Positions 39,482 through 47,121 of a stretch of 64,000 nucleotides of DNA are shown in pieces. This DNA comes from AC-32 sp038237925 (GTDB lineage Bacteria; Actinomycetota; Thermoleophilia; Gaiellales; Gaiellaceae). Position 1 is the stretch's first letter; the number at the start of each line of letters is the position of its first letter. The notes under the pieces are model-generated. The model was given only the letters and a program-made list of their open reading frames with translations, made no database searches and had not been told where the DNA came from. A program made the translations under genes and the position numbers. Where the stretch lies: NCBI GenBank assembly GCA_038237925.1, contig JBBRYF010000011.1, positions 31,544-95,543 of the forward strand, written 5' to 3'.

Positions 39482-41908
39482 ATGAGTGCGGCGCCGGTGG
39501 TAGGAACGCTCTCCACGGAGGAGTCGCGCGACCTGAGCAACCAGTGGCGGGCCCTCCGCCGCGCCGCGACGGCTGTCGCCCTGATCTCGAGCCCGGCCCT
39601 TTTCGTCTGGCTCTACAAGATGCAGGAGCTCGCGTTCGGCTGGGCGCTCGTGCTGACGATCCTGTCCGTCGCCGCCTTCCGCGGCCTGCTCGACCTGATC
39701 TTCCACCGCTTCATCGAATGGCCGAGCCTCTTCGGCGTCGACAGCGCGAAGCTGCGCGAGGAAGACGTCGTCGCGCGCCGGCGCGTCTGGTTCTGGCGCT
39801 GGTGGGCGAAGCTCGTCTACTTCCTCGGGCTGATCATCGTCGCGGTCTACCTGGTCCGGGTGCTCAAGTACGGCTTCGACGGGGCGAGCCTCACGGGAAC
39901 CGCGGGCGACACCTGGCACTGGCTCTCGGCGAAGGCGCATCCGAAAGCCTCGACCCTCGCAACGCTGGTCGCGTTCTTCGTCTTCTTCCTCTTCAACTTC
40001 GGGATCCTGATGGGCCCGATGCTCTTCATGGGCGTCTCTCAGATCCGCGGCTTCGAGCCCGGCGACGCGGATTGGGGCGTGAAGCTCGACGACGTCCGCG
40101 GCCAGGCCTCCGCCAAGGAGGAGGTGCGCCGCGTCGTGAACCTCTGGCAGTCGGGCGAGGCGTTCGAGAAGGCCGGTGGCCGCCGCGAGCGCGGGCTGCT
40201 CTTCCTCGGCGCGCCGGGCACGGGCAAGACGATGCTCGCGAAGGCGATCGCGACCGGGTTCAACTCGCCGATCGTGACCATCCCCGGCTCCGGCTTCGCC
40301 CAGACGTTCATGGGGATGGACGTCGTGATCGTCCGCTTCATGGCGCGCAAGGCAAAGAAGCTCGCGCGCAAGTGGGGCGGCCAGTGCATCGTCTTCATCG
40401 ACGAGATCGACGCCGTCGGGATGCGGCGCCAGTCGCTCGGCGGCGGGGCTGTGGGCGGAATGAGCCCGCGTCCGCAGAGTTTCCACGACCTCTGCTTCTA
40501 CGGGCCGCACGGCGCGCTCAACCCGAGCGAGGACCTGGTGCTCGAATCCCGCGCGTGGCGCGAGCGCGTCTTCGCCGCGCGCGAGCCCGAGGTCGCCTCG
40601 CCGGCGACCCCGTTCCTCGGGCGGATCGTGAACCAGGTCTTCCCCGGCATGTTCGGCGGCGGCCAGGGCGGCGGCCAGCTCGCGCTCAACCAGCTGCTGA
40701 TCGTGATGGACGGGATCGACAACCCGCCCTTCGTCCGCCGCGCGCTTACGAACCGCCTGAACACGCTGCTCGATGCGCTCTACATCGTTCCGCGCCGGCT
40801 CGGGCGCGCGAAGTTCCGCCTCCCCCACGCGCGGCCGGCGGGGAACCAGATCTACTTCATCGGCGCGACCAACGTCCCGATGGAGATGCTCGACCCGGCG
40901 CTGACGAGGCCGGGCCGCATGGGCCGTCACGTCTGGTTCCGCACGCCGACGAAGACCGACCGCCTGGACATCTTCGAGCTCTACCTACGGAAGGTCTCGC
41001 ACGACCAGGACCTCGACACCGAGAAGCGCCGCGACGAGCTGGCGCGCGTCACGAACGGCTACTCGCCGGCGATGATCGAGCAGGTCTGCTCGATGGCGCT
41101 GACGATCGCGCACCACGTCGGGCGGCCCTCGTTCAGCTGGGACGACATCGTCGAGGCGATGACGACGGTCGAGTCCGGCACGGCGATCGGCACCGAGTAC
41201 GTGCCCGAGGAGACGCGCGCGGTCGCGATCCACGAGGCCGGCCACGCTGCCGCCGCGCACGTCTACATGAAGGGCGCCGAGTCGACGCGCCTCTCGATCC
41301 GCCAGCGCGGCGCCGCGCTCGGCCACCACCAGGCGCGCGAGAAGGAGGAGCGCTTCAGCTCCTGGCGCTCCGAGGAGATGGCGCAGCTCGTGTGGGCGCT
41401 CGGCGCGATGGCCGCGGAGCGCGTCTTCTACGGCGAGAACTCGACCGGCGTCGGCGGCGACGTCCAGAGCGCGACCGCGCGGGCGGCCTGGATGGTCGGC
41501 GCCTGCGGCATGGCCCCCGAGGCGCCGGAGCTGAACGGCCGCTCGAACGGCTCTCTGAAGCGGTCGAAGTCCGACGACACCCGCGACGAGATCATGCAGC
41601 GCTTCGAGGACATCGGGCTCCAGATCATGAACCGCACCGGCGCAGGCGGTGCCCTCGGCCACGACCCCCTTGCGGGAGTCCTGGGCGACCGCACCAAGCG
41701 CGCGTACGCGGCGCAGCTGCTCGGCCAGGCCTACGTCACCGCCTACGCCCTGATCTCGCACAACAAGAAGGCCGTCGAGCAGATCGCCGATGAGCTGATC
41801 GCGAGGAAGGAGCTCTTCGGTGACGAGCTCGTCGAGATCCTGGAGCGCGCGAAGCTGAAGATCCCGAAGATCGACCTGACCCAGGCGAAGGCATGGCCCG
41901 CGGTCTAG
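39482..41908 (+). CDS. FtsH-like membrane AAA metalloprotease with insertions
   Basis: An 808-residue protein from ATG 39482. Four hydrophobic segments lie in the first 190 residues (about 32-50, 53-75, 106-125, 160-190), against two in ordinary FtsH. The AAA domain has Walker A GAPGTGKT at 243-250, Walker B CIVFIDEIDAVG at about 303-314, ATNVPMEMLDPALTRPGRMGRHV with the arginine finger, and the protease site HEAGH at about 584-588 plus a conserved Asp in GENSTGVGGDVQSAT. Between Walker B and NQLLIVMDGID sits an insertion of about 85 residues, and about 40 extra residues precede IYFIGATNVP. All catalytic residues are kept, so it should be an active unfoldase-protease of a divergent class. It overlaps the next gene by 16 bp. 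Confidence 0.9.
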   Translation: MSAAPVVGTLSTEESRDLSNQWRALRRAATAVALISSPALFVWLYKMQELAFGWALVLTILSVAAFRGLLDLIFHRFIEWPSLFGVDSAKLREEDVVARRRVWFWRWWAKLVYFLGLIIVAVYLVRVLKYGFDGASLTGTAGDTWHWLSAKAHPKASTLATLVAFFVFFLFNFGILMGPMLFMGVSQIRGFEPGDADWGVKLDDVRGQASAKEEVRRVVNLWQSGEAFEKAGGRRERGLLFLGAPGTGKTMLAKAIATGFNSPIVTIPGSGFAQTFMGMDVVIVRFMARKAKKLARKWGGQCIVFIDEIDAVGMRRQSLGGGAVGGMSPRPQSFHDLCFYGPHGALNPSEDLVLESRAWRERVFAAREPEVASPATPFLGRIVNQVFPGMFGGGQGGGQLALNQLLIVMDGIDNPPFVRRALTNRLNTLLDALYIVPRRLGRAKFRLPHARPAGNQIYFIGATNVPMEMLDPALTRPGRMGRHVWFRTPTKTDRLDIFELYLRKVSHDQDLDTEKRRDELARVTNGYSPAMIEQVCSMALTIAHHVGRPSFSWDDIVEAMTTVESGTAIGTEYVPEETRAVAIHEAGHAAAAHVYMKGAESTRLSIRQRGAALGHHQAREKEERFSSWRSEEMAQLVWALGAMAAERVFYGENSTGVGGDVQSATARAAWMVGACGMAPEAPELNGRSNGSLKRSKSDDTRDEIMQRFEDIGLQIMNRTGAGGALGHDPLAGVLGDRTKRAYAAQLLGQAYVTAYALISHNKKAVEQIADELIARKELFGDELVEILERAKLKIPKIDLTQAKAWPAV

Positions 41909-42633
41909 GCACGAAGGGCCGCTTCGCGGTCGCCTACCTCGTGCTCGGCGCCGCGATCGGCACCGCGCTCGGTGGCTTCATCGTGCTGCTGCAGCGCCCA
42001 GGCCCGCAGCCACCGGCCCCCTGGTCGAGCTGGAAGCCGGGAGCGGCCTCGCTCTCGACGCGCGTGCTCGAGATCGCCCAGCACGTCGGTGACGCCTACC
42101 GCCTCCCGAGCGGCGACCCGCTCGTCGCGGTGAAGGTCAGCAGCAAGCAGAGCGGGCCGAACATCCAGGGAGTCGTCGTCGTCAAGAAGGACGACCCCAA
42201 GGCGCTGGACAAGCAGTACGCCAAGGACGACACCGCCGTCTACATCCTCTGCGGCGCCGGGAAGACCTGCGCGATGAACCAGGGGAGCCCGGGGATCGTG
42301 CATGGAACGGTCCTGCGCCGCGAGGCCCTCGAGCTCGCCCTCTTCACCCTCGAGTACGCGCACCCGATCGACAACGTGCTGATCTTCTTCCCGCCCGCCA
42401 ATGGGCAGTCGAAGCTCAGCTCGACGCTCTTCCTCCGGCGCGACGACGTCTCCGGCTCGCTCAAGCATCCGCTCCGCAAGACGCTGCCGCAATCGCCCGC
42501 TCCGCTCCCCGGCCGGATCGCTCCGAACGAGAAGAAGACCGTGGACGACCTGACCGGGACGAAGCTTTTCAACTACCTCGGGATCGCCCAGAACATCATC
42601 GTGATCCAGCCCGCCAACGGGCCGACCTTCTAA
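41893..42633 (+). CDS. membrane-anchored hypothetical protein coupled to the FtsH-like protease
   Basis: A 246-residue protein from ATG 41893, inside the last codons of the protease gene. A single N-terminal anchor FAVAYLVLGAAIGTALGGFIVLL is at about 11-33, followed by a Pro-rich linker (PGPQPPAPWSSWKPG) and an extracytoplasmic domain of about 190 residues. Two cysteines sit close together in ILCGAGKTCAMN, likely a disulfide outside the cell. HPIDNVLIFFPP and the final NIIVIQPANGP look like buried strands. I recognise no family. The overlap and the shared membrane location suggest it is an adaptor, regulator or substrate of the protease. Confidence 0.82.
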   Translation: MARGLGTKGRFAVAYLVLGAAIGTALGGFIVLLQRPGPQPPAPWSSWKPGAASLSTRVLEIAQHVGDAYRLPSGDPLVAVKVSSKQSGPNIQGVVVVKKDDPKALDKQYAKDDTAVYILCGAGKTCAMNQGSPGIVHGTVLRREALELALFTLEYAHPIDNVLIFFPPANGQSKLSSTLFLRRDDVSGSLKHPLRKTLPQSPAPLPGRIAPNEKKTVDDLTGTKLFNYLGIAQNIIVIQPANGPTF

Positions 42634-42640
42634 CGGGCGG

Positions 42641-43285
42641 TCAGACGAGGGAGAGCAAGAACGCGCAGGGCCGCGACTCGCCCGGGAACGGCGCGAGACC
42701 GACCTTGGCGACCAGGAAGCGCCCTTCCGCCTCGGGCACGTCGAGCTCGTCGCCGGGACGCGGCGCCGCTCCTTCGCGCTCGACGAGCAGATAGCGCGCG
42801 GAAGTCGGCACGAACAGCACGTGCGAGGCAGCCTGCTGGGGCGCCTCGACGAGCTTCAGCTTGGTGAACTCGCCGCGCAGCCGCTCGATCTCGTCCTGCA
42901 GTCGCCGGTTCTCCGACTGCAGCCGCTCGAGATCGGGATCGGGCTCCGGGTCGGGAACGACCTCGACCCGCGGTGCGACCGGCTCGAGCTTGACGACGTT
43001 GTCCTCGTCCCCCTGCCCGCGGCCGGCACGGTGGCGCCGGTCGATCTCGGCCCAGAGGCCGGTGCCGAACCCGCGCTCGGTGTCGAGCTCGACGCCGTAC
43101 TGCTCGGCGAGCGCGACGGCGAGGGCCGGGCCGGAGACGTACCCGCGCTCGACGAGGATCGCGCCGAGCAGCCTGTTGCTCTCGGCCTGCTCGGTCAGCG
43201 CGAGCTCGAGCTCGTCACGCGTGACGAGGCCCTTCTCGAGCAGCAGCTCACCGAGGGGCCGCCAGATGCTCTCCGCACGTTCCAT
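42641..43285 (-). CDS. MshEN/type II secretion E N-terminal-like domain with coiled coil
   Basis: A 214-residue protein from ATG 43285. Residues 5-65 (LGELLLEKGLVTRDELELALTEQAESNRLLGAILVERGYVSGPALAVALAEQYG) form the tandem MshEN-type fold, which in relatives binds cyclic-di-GMP. An acidic linker follows (VVPDPEPDPD), then a coiled coil LERLQSENRRLQDEIERLRGEF at about 120-142, and a beta-rich C-terminus from 150. No ATPase domain is attached, so it is a stand-alone sensor or scaffold. The window also encodes a cyclic-di-GMP metabolic protein (55844-58558), giving a plausible but unproven link. Confidence 0.82.
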   Translation of the reverse strand: MERAESIWRPLGELLLEKGLVTRDELELALTEQAESNRLLGAILVERGYVSGPALAVALAEQYGVELDTERGFGTGLWAEIDRRHRAGRGQGDEDNVVKLEPVAPRVEVVPDPEPDPDLERLQSENRRLQDEIERLRGEFTKLKLVEAPQQAASHVLFVPTSARYLLVEREGAAPRPGDELDVPEAEGRFLVAKVGLAPFPGESRPCAFLLSLV

Positions 43286-43357
43286 TCGCCCTCTTATCGG
43301 CCGGAAAGGACGTTTTCAGGAGATCCGAAGATTTGCGACGGAAGTAGTCTTGGTGAG

Positions 43358-43795
43358 ATGAAGATCCTGGCCCGGCGGCGGTTGGCTGTGGCGCTGCTCG
43401 GGAGCACCGCGCTCGTGGGCGTCGTTCTCGGCCTGGCGCTCACGCGACACGGCACCGAGAGCGCGCTTGCCCAAGGCCGGGCGGGGGTGCTAGCACGCGG
43501 CACGTTCAAGACGGTCTCGTGGGGCACGGTCGGCAGCGCGTCGATCGAGCGGAACGGCTCTGGCCGCGTGATCCTGCGCTTCAGCCGGGACTTCAACACG
43601 CAGCGAGCCCCGGAGCTGTACGTGCACATGGGCAAGAAGAGAATGCGACTACAGCGCGCGTGGGGCAGTCAGACGTACGTGCTGTCGGGCGTCGACGCAG
43701 CCACCCTGCACGCGACCGTCCAGGTCTTCTGCGAGAAGTGCAACAAGGCGTGGGGCGCGGCGAAGCTCAGGCCCGCAAGCCACCGCATCAGCTGA
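43358..43795 (+). CDS. exported DM13-domain-like protein
   Basis: A 145-residue protein from ATG 43358. The N-terminal MKILARRRLAVALLGSTALVGVVLGLAL is a signal anchor. The rest (about 45-140) looks like a DM13 domain: RGTFKTVSWGTVGSASIERNGSGRVILRFSRDFNTQRAPELYVHMG, ending with VQVFCEKCNKAWGAAKL. DM13 domains are thought to take part in redox, with a conserved cysteine; the CEKC pair here fits. It is exposed outside the membrane. It stands alone after the minus-strand MshEN gene. Confidence 0.8.
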   Translation: MKILARRRLAVALLGSTALVGVVLGLALTRHGTESALAQGRAGVLARGTFKTVSWGTVGSASIERNGSGRVILRFSRDFNTQRAPELYVHMGKKRMRLQRAWGSQTYVLSGVDAATLHATVQVFCEKCNKAWGAAKLRPASHRIS

Positions 43796-43883
43796 AACAG
43801 TCCGATAGGTCGCGCAGCTCGTCCTGGATCGACGGCACGGCGCCGAGGTGCGTCGTCCGATGGTCCGGCAACGATTTCCACAG

Positions 43884-44426
43884 ATGACAGCCGAGACGGC
43901 GGAGCTGCGGAAGCGGCAAGTGCTTCAAGAGATATCCGACCGGGCACTACGCCAATTTGTCCGCGGGGGGACGTGGCCCGGGTTGGCACGCGAGATCGCA
44001 TGGCGTGCCGTGCGCGCAACCGAGTCGGACTACGCCCGACTCAATGCCCTGACAAGCTTGGTTGAAGCGAAGCTGGCTCGCGCGCTGGACGGCCTTGACG
44101 AAGCCGTCGAGCGAGTCTGCGTCGCGGCGGCCGAAGACCATCTACGGGATTGGCCGCACGACCGAGAAGGCGCCGAGACGATCGCTGTCCTCGAAGGGCA
44201 AGAGGAGGCCATTCAGGTACTGAGCTGCGTGTACGTGGATGTGCTCGAGTGGACGATCGGTGTCATCCGTCCAGACCCACCGCGTAACGGCCGCCCGGGC
44301 AGCGGCTGGCTGGGTTCCCGGAGAAGCGATGCGAAGATCTCGACGAGCGACTTACCGGCGCCCGTTTCCCAATGGTTGACGGCGCGCTTTGTCGATTACG
44401 GCTGGCCGCGCCGCGGCGCTGCATAG
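43884..44426 (+). CDS. hypothetical protein, helical
   Basis: I use ATG 43884, giving 180 residues; the frame is open 12 codons further left. It is mostly helical and charged (ETAELRKRQVLQEISDRALRQFV, LVEAKLARALDGLDEAVERVCVAAAEDHL) with a basic, less ordered C-terminus. No signal peptide, membrane helix or known motif. Base composition is a little lower in G+C than the conserved genes on either side, and the gene belongs to a 2-kb group of small unconnected genes before the tRNAs. It may be mobile or lineage-specific. Confidence 0.5.
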   Translation: MTAETAELRKRQVLQEISDRALRQFVRGGTWPGLAREIAWRAVRATESDYARLNALTSLVEAKLARALDGLDEAVERVCVAAAEDHLRDWPHDREGAETIAVLEGQEEAIQVLSCVYVDVLEWTIGVIRPDPPRNGRPGSGWLGSRRSDAKISTSDLPAPVSQWLTARFVDYGWPRRGAA

Positions 44427-44466
44427 GCCGGAGGTCGGCACCCGGCGAGCCAGGACTCTTCTGGCC

Positions 44467-44766
44467 CTAGCGAGCTGAGTGAAAGACCACGATCGCTACA
44501 CCGCTGCGCGTAATGATTACGGTGTCACCGTGGGCGCCGGGGAACTTCATGACGATCGTTGCCGGCGGTGGGGGCACTCGGACGCGGCAGGCGCTCATCG
44601 TCCCTTGCGGCCCGCTGACCGTGATGCCGATTCCGTCGTACAACGGACCACCGGCCACGAACTGCACTTGACAGAACTGGTGGGGGACAGGATTCGCGCC
44701 GGCCACCGCGACCCCCGGCAGCGCGAGCGCAGCAGCGGCGGCGACCGCCGCACGGATCCCGTTCAT
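44467..44766 (-). CDS. small secreted hypothetical protein
   Basis: A 99-residue protein from ATG 44766 with AAAGGAC as ribosome binding site. The signal peptide MNGIRAAVAAAAALALPGVAVAGA is cleaved around residue 24. The mature part of about 75 residues is beta-rich with two cysteines (FCQVQF and SACRVRV) that can form one disulfide, a Pro run PPPP, and no other landmarks. Function unknown. Confidence 0.7.
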   Translation of the reverse strand: MNGIRAAVAAAAALALPGVAVAGANPVPHQFCQVQFVAGGPLYDGIGITVSGPQGTMSACRVRVPPPPATIVMKFPGAHGDTVIITRSGVAIVVFHSAR

Positions 44767-44828
44767 GGTCGTCCTTTCGTAGCATTGCCGCAGAAGACGA
44801 GATCATCGCACCTGCGCCGGACACACCG

Positions 44829-45191
44829 TTGCGATTACCGTGGAGGTCGACGGCGGCCGAGCAGACCTTCGATCTGTACTCCGAGAGAGATCGGCACGGC
44901 GGAAGTCGAACGGTCTGGCTGCGAGTGGCGGAGGACGGGCAGATTTCCCTTGAGGGTCAGGACCTCGGTTCGGGCGTCGCCCCGTTTTTCGACGGTGCCT
45001 CCGAGTACGAATGGGGATGGATTCTCAGACAGAACCAGGTCGAGGAGCTGTTGGAAGCGCTCGGGATCGCACCTGGAGTAGCTGACGCTCCGCAACAGCT
45101 CGCCGATCGGTTGAAGAGTCTGCCGCGAACTCAAGTTGCCGACTATTTCCAAGACGCGGGTGCGGCCTTCTGGAGCCGACACGGCGATTGA
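44829..45191 (+). CDS. conserved hypothetical protein
   Basis: A 120-residue protein starting with TTG 44829. The core is FDLYSERDRHGGSRTVWLRVAEDGQISLEGQDLGSGVAPFFDGASEYEWGWILRQNQVEELLEALG, which reads like a folded alpha/beta domain with a strand-turn-strand and a closing helix. The pattern is reminiscent of proteins predicted from short actinobacterial families but I cannot name it. It is probably cytoplasmic. Upstream, the small secreted gene is divergent; no regulatory sites are obvious. Confidence 0.65.
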   Translation: MRLPWRSTAAEQTFDLYSERDRHGGSRTVWLRVAEDGQISLEGQDLGSGVAPFFDGASEYEWGWILRQNQVEELLEALGIAPGVADAPQQLADRLKSLPRTQVADYFQDAGAAFWSRHGD

Positions 45192-45256
45192 CTCGCGGGA
45201 CTAGGACGCGAACTGACGTAACCGAAGCGCCGCACCGGCCGAGTGCGTCTGGGTCA

Positions 45257-45997
45257 CTAGTGCGTCAGGATTTTGGCGCATCGAGTCATGTCGTATGTGT
45301 CATAGCCGAGCAGGAACGCATTTTCGCGCGAGCTTACGCCGCCGTGTGCATACGGCTCGTACCACGGGGTGTGGTCCGGGTCACCAAAGCGGCCAAGTGC
45401 GCGCTCAGCATGTGCCAAGTCATTGTCATCGAGAATATTGCGTTGACCTTCCCATTTGAAGAAGATGCCAGCGTAACAATCAGCCATTCGCTCATAACCG
45501 CTATAGCGACGTACTTGGTATCGATAGTGCTGCGGCCACTTGAGAAGCTTCTGAATGTGGTGGCCGAATTCATGCCCCACCACGACAAGAGCTTCGCCGT
45601 CATCTCGATGTAGCAGTTTTACGAAGAGGCCCCAATCCAAATATACTTGTTCGTTAATCGGGCAGTAAAATGAATTCGGATTCTTTTTATAGTAGATGTC
45701 ATAGCCGCCCCACATGTAGCCATCGCTGCGGCCATAATCGTCGCATCGCTTGGGCAGCTTGATCCAGATTTTATTGCCAGGCTTGTCATACCACGAATAG
45801 TGCGGCGGCGCATGATACGCGCGGCCAAGGGTTTCTGTGAAGGTCTTGTTCCACAGGGCGTTGAGTTCGGGGAAAGCCAGGTCAACGACCTGCTGAGGAT
45901 CTGTCAGTTCCTGTCCGCTGCTGGGTGAGCCGCTCGCCAGGCTCGCTAACGCAAGACCGACGCTCAAGACCAGCAAGCACGTAGCTCCGATCCGCAT
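45257..45997 (-). CDS. secreted neutral zinc metallopeptidase-like protein, atypical composition
   Basis: A 246-residue protein from ATG 45997 (the frame is open ten codons upstream). The signal peptide MRIGATCLLVLSVGLALASLASG is followed by a mature part with VVVGHEFGHHIQKLLKW, the HExxH zinc site, at about 150-166, and a downstream ERMADCYAGIFFKWEGQ that supplies the third ligand pattern. FYCPINEQVYLDW precedes, as in YpfJ-type putative metallopeptidases. Codon use differs from the neighbours: my count of 45421-45540 gives 57 of 120 G+C, far below the surrounding genes. Transfer from another genome is likely, and tRNA-Val lies about 190 bp away. Confidence 0.85.
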   Translation of the reverse strand: MRIGATCLLVLSVGLALASLASGSPSSGQELTDPQQVVDLAFPELNALWNKTFTETLGRAYHAPPHYSWYDKPGNKIWIKLPKRCDDYGRSDGYMWGGYDIYYKKNPNSFYCPINEQVYLDWGLFVKLLHRDDGEALVVVGHEFGHHIQKLLKWPQHYRYQVRRYSGYERMADCYAGIFFKWEGQRNILDDNDLAHAERALGRFGDPDHTPWYEPYAHGGVSSRENAFLLGYDTYDMTRCAKILTH

Positions 45998-46188
45998 AGA
46001 GCCCCCTTCGTGCGCGGCGCGCCGCATGCGCGAGAGCTTACGAGTATCCGACGCTCACTCTCAGGAGTCAAGAATGGCATCCGAAAATTTCGACGCGACT
46101 AGCTCTTCGACCTCAACGATCTCCGTCGCGTTAACGAGCACGGCGTTGCCTCACCGGAAACAGAAGCGGCCTTGGCAGCCTCTTCCAA

Positions 46189-46261
46189 TGGGCGGTGCGT
46201 GGCTCGAACACGCGACCTCCTGCTTGTAAGGCAGGCGCTCTCCCAGCTGAGCTAACCGCCC
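46189..46261 (-). tRNA. tRNA-Val (anticodon TAC)
   Basis: A 73-base cloverleaf on the minus strand. Acceptor GGGCGGT pairs with ACCGCCC, D-arm contains AGCTCAGCTGGGAGAGC, and the anticodon loop CTTACAA gives TAC (valine, codon GTA). The T-arm holds GTTCGAGCC. Discriminator A; CCA is not encoded. Confidence 0.95.
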
Positions 46262-46450
46262 TCGTCCCTAGGGTGCCATAGAGTTCCGGCTCCGTGGCCC
46301 GTGATCGGCAGCAGCCACGGGCTCATGCCAGTCTGGGCCGGAAAGCCCGCCTGCAGAGTCTCGTCGGCTCGAGGTGCGGCTGGACGTTGGTGGAATCTTG
46401 TCTCGAATGGCCATGCGGCGACCTTAAATCTCCGGGAGTGCCCTCTGCAA

Positions 46451-46523
46451 TGCCCCCGACGGGATTCGAACCCGTGCTACAGCCTTGAAAGGGCTGTGAC
46501 CTAGGCCGCTAGTCGACGGGGGC
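46451..46523 (-). tRNA. tRNA-Glu (anticodon TTC)
   Basis: A 73-base cloverleaf on the minus strand. Acceptor GCCCCCG/CGGGGGC, anticodon loop CTTTCAA in a CAGCC/GGCTG stem (TTC, glutamate), T-loop GTTCGAATC. CCA is not encoded. Its first 15 bases also encode the end of the SRPBCC gene on the same strand. Confidence 0.95.
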
Positions 46524-46967
46524 GGCCTCCGAAGGATAGCCCCCGCCCTCCAGGATCTCCTTCAGGCGCGCAAAATCCTTGCGCAGCTCCTGCTCCGCGG
46601 TGCGCGCGAGCAGCGGCTCGGCGAGCTTCATGAAGGTGCCCGACTTGGCCTCCGCGACGACGTGGACAGCCGTAGAGCCGTTCTTCTCGGCGAGCTCGTG
46701 GTCGACGGTGAAGCGCACAGGCCCGCCGAGCGCCTTCAGCGTCAGCCGCCGCGGCGGGTCGTACGCCGTCACCTCGAGCTCGTTCGTCAGGTCTCGTCCC
46801 ATCAGCCGGCGGCGCTCGACGATCCGGGACCCCTCCGCGAGCGGCCCCTCCGCGTGAGACTCGACCGCGCTGGACTGCCACTCGGGCAGCCGCTCGACGT
46901 CGCTCAGGTAGTCGAAGACCTCCTGCGCCGGGCGCTGCACCTCGACCGTGAAGTCGATTCTGACCAC
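46509..46967 (-). CDS. SRPBCC family protein overlapping tRNA-Glu
   Basis: A 152-residue protein from GTG 46967 with the usual SRPBCC profile: DFTVEVQRPAQEVFDYLSDVERLPEWQSSAVESHAEGPLAEGSRIVERR at the start and a long final helix (EPLLARTAEQELRKDFARLKEILEG). It binds an apolar ligand; function otherwise unknown. The last four codons and stop lie inside the 5' end of tRNA-Glu, on the same strand, so both must come from one transcript or from partially overlapping ones. It is divergent from tRNA-Lys. Confidence 0.87.
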   Translation of the reverse strand: MVRIDFTVEVQRPAQEVFDYLSDVERLPEWQSSAVESHAEGPLAEGSRIVERRRLMGRDLTNELEVTAYDPPRRLTLKALGGPVRFTVDHELAEKNGSTAVHVVAEAKSGTFMKLAEPLLARTAEQELRKDFARLKEILEGGGYPSEAAPVD

Positions 46968-46991
46968 GGCCGCAGGGTACCCTCGCTCCAG

Positions 46992-47064
46992 GGGCCGGTA
47001 GCTCAGCTGGTAGAGCAGGGGACTTTTAATCCCAAGGTCGCAGGTTCGAGACCTGCCCGGCCCA
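46992..47064 (+). tRNA. tRNA-Lys (anticodon TTT)
   Basis: A 73-base cloverleaf. Acceptor GGGCCGG/CCGGCCC, D-arm AGCTCAGCTGGTAGAGC, anticodon loop CTTTTAA gives TTT (lysine), T-arm CAGGTTCGAGACCTG. Discriminator A, CCA not encoded. Confidence 0.96.
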
Positions 47065-47121
47065 TTGGGTTGAATCCTGCACGCTGAACGCGCGCATCAG
47101 ACTGACTCCATACTGCGGCGC

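Noticed and set aside
38333..40930. 865-codon extension of the M48 protease over the FtsH-like gene
   Set aside because: The extra 490 residues are antisense to the AAA protease coding region and lack protein-like character.
46026..46504. Short plus-strand frames around the tRNA genes
   Set aside because: They run through tRNA-Val and tRNA-Glu antisense sequence, have no ribosome binding site and end in tRNA bases.
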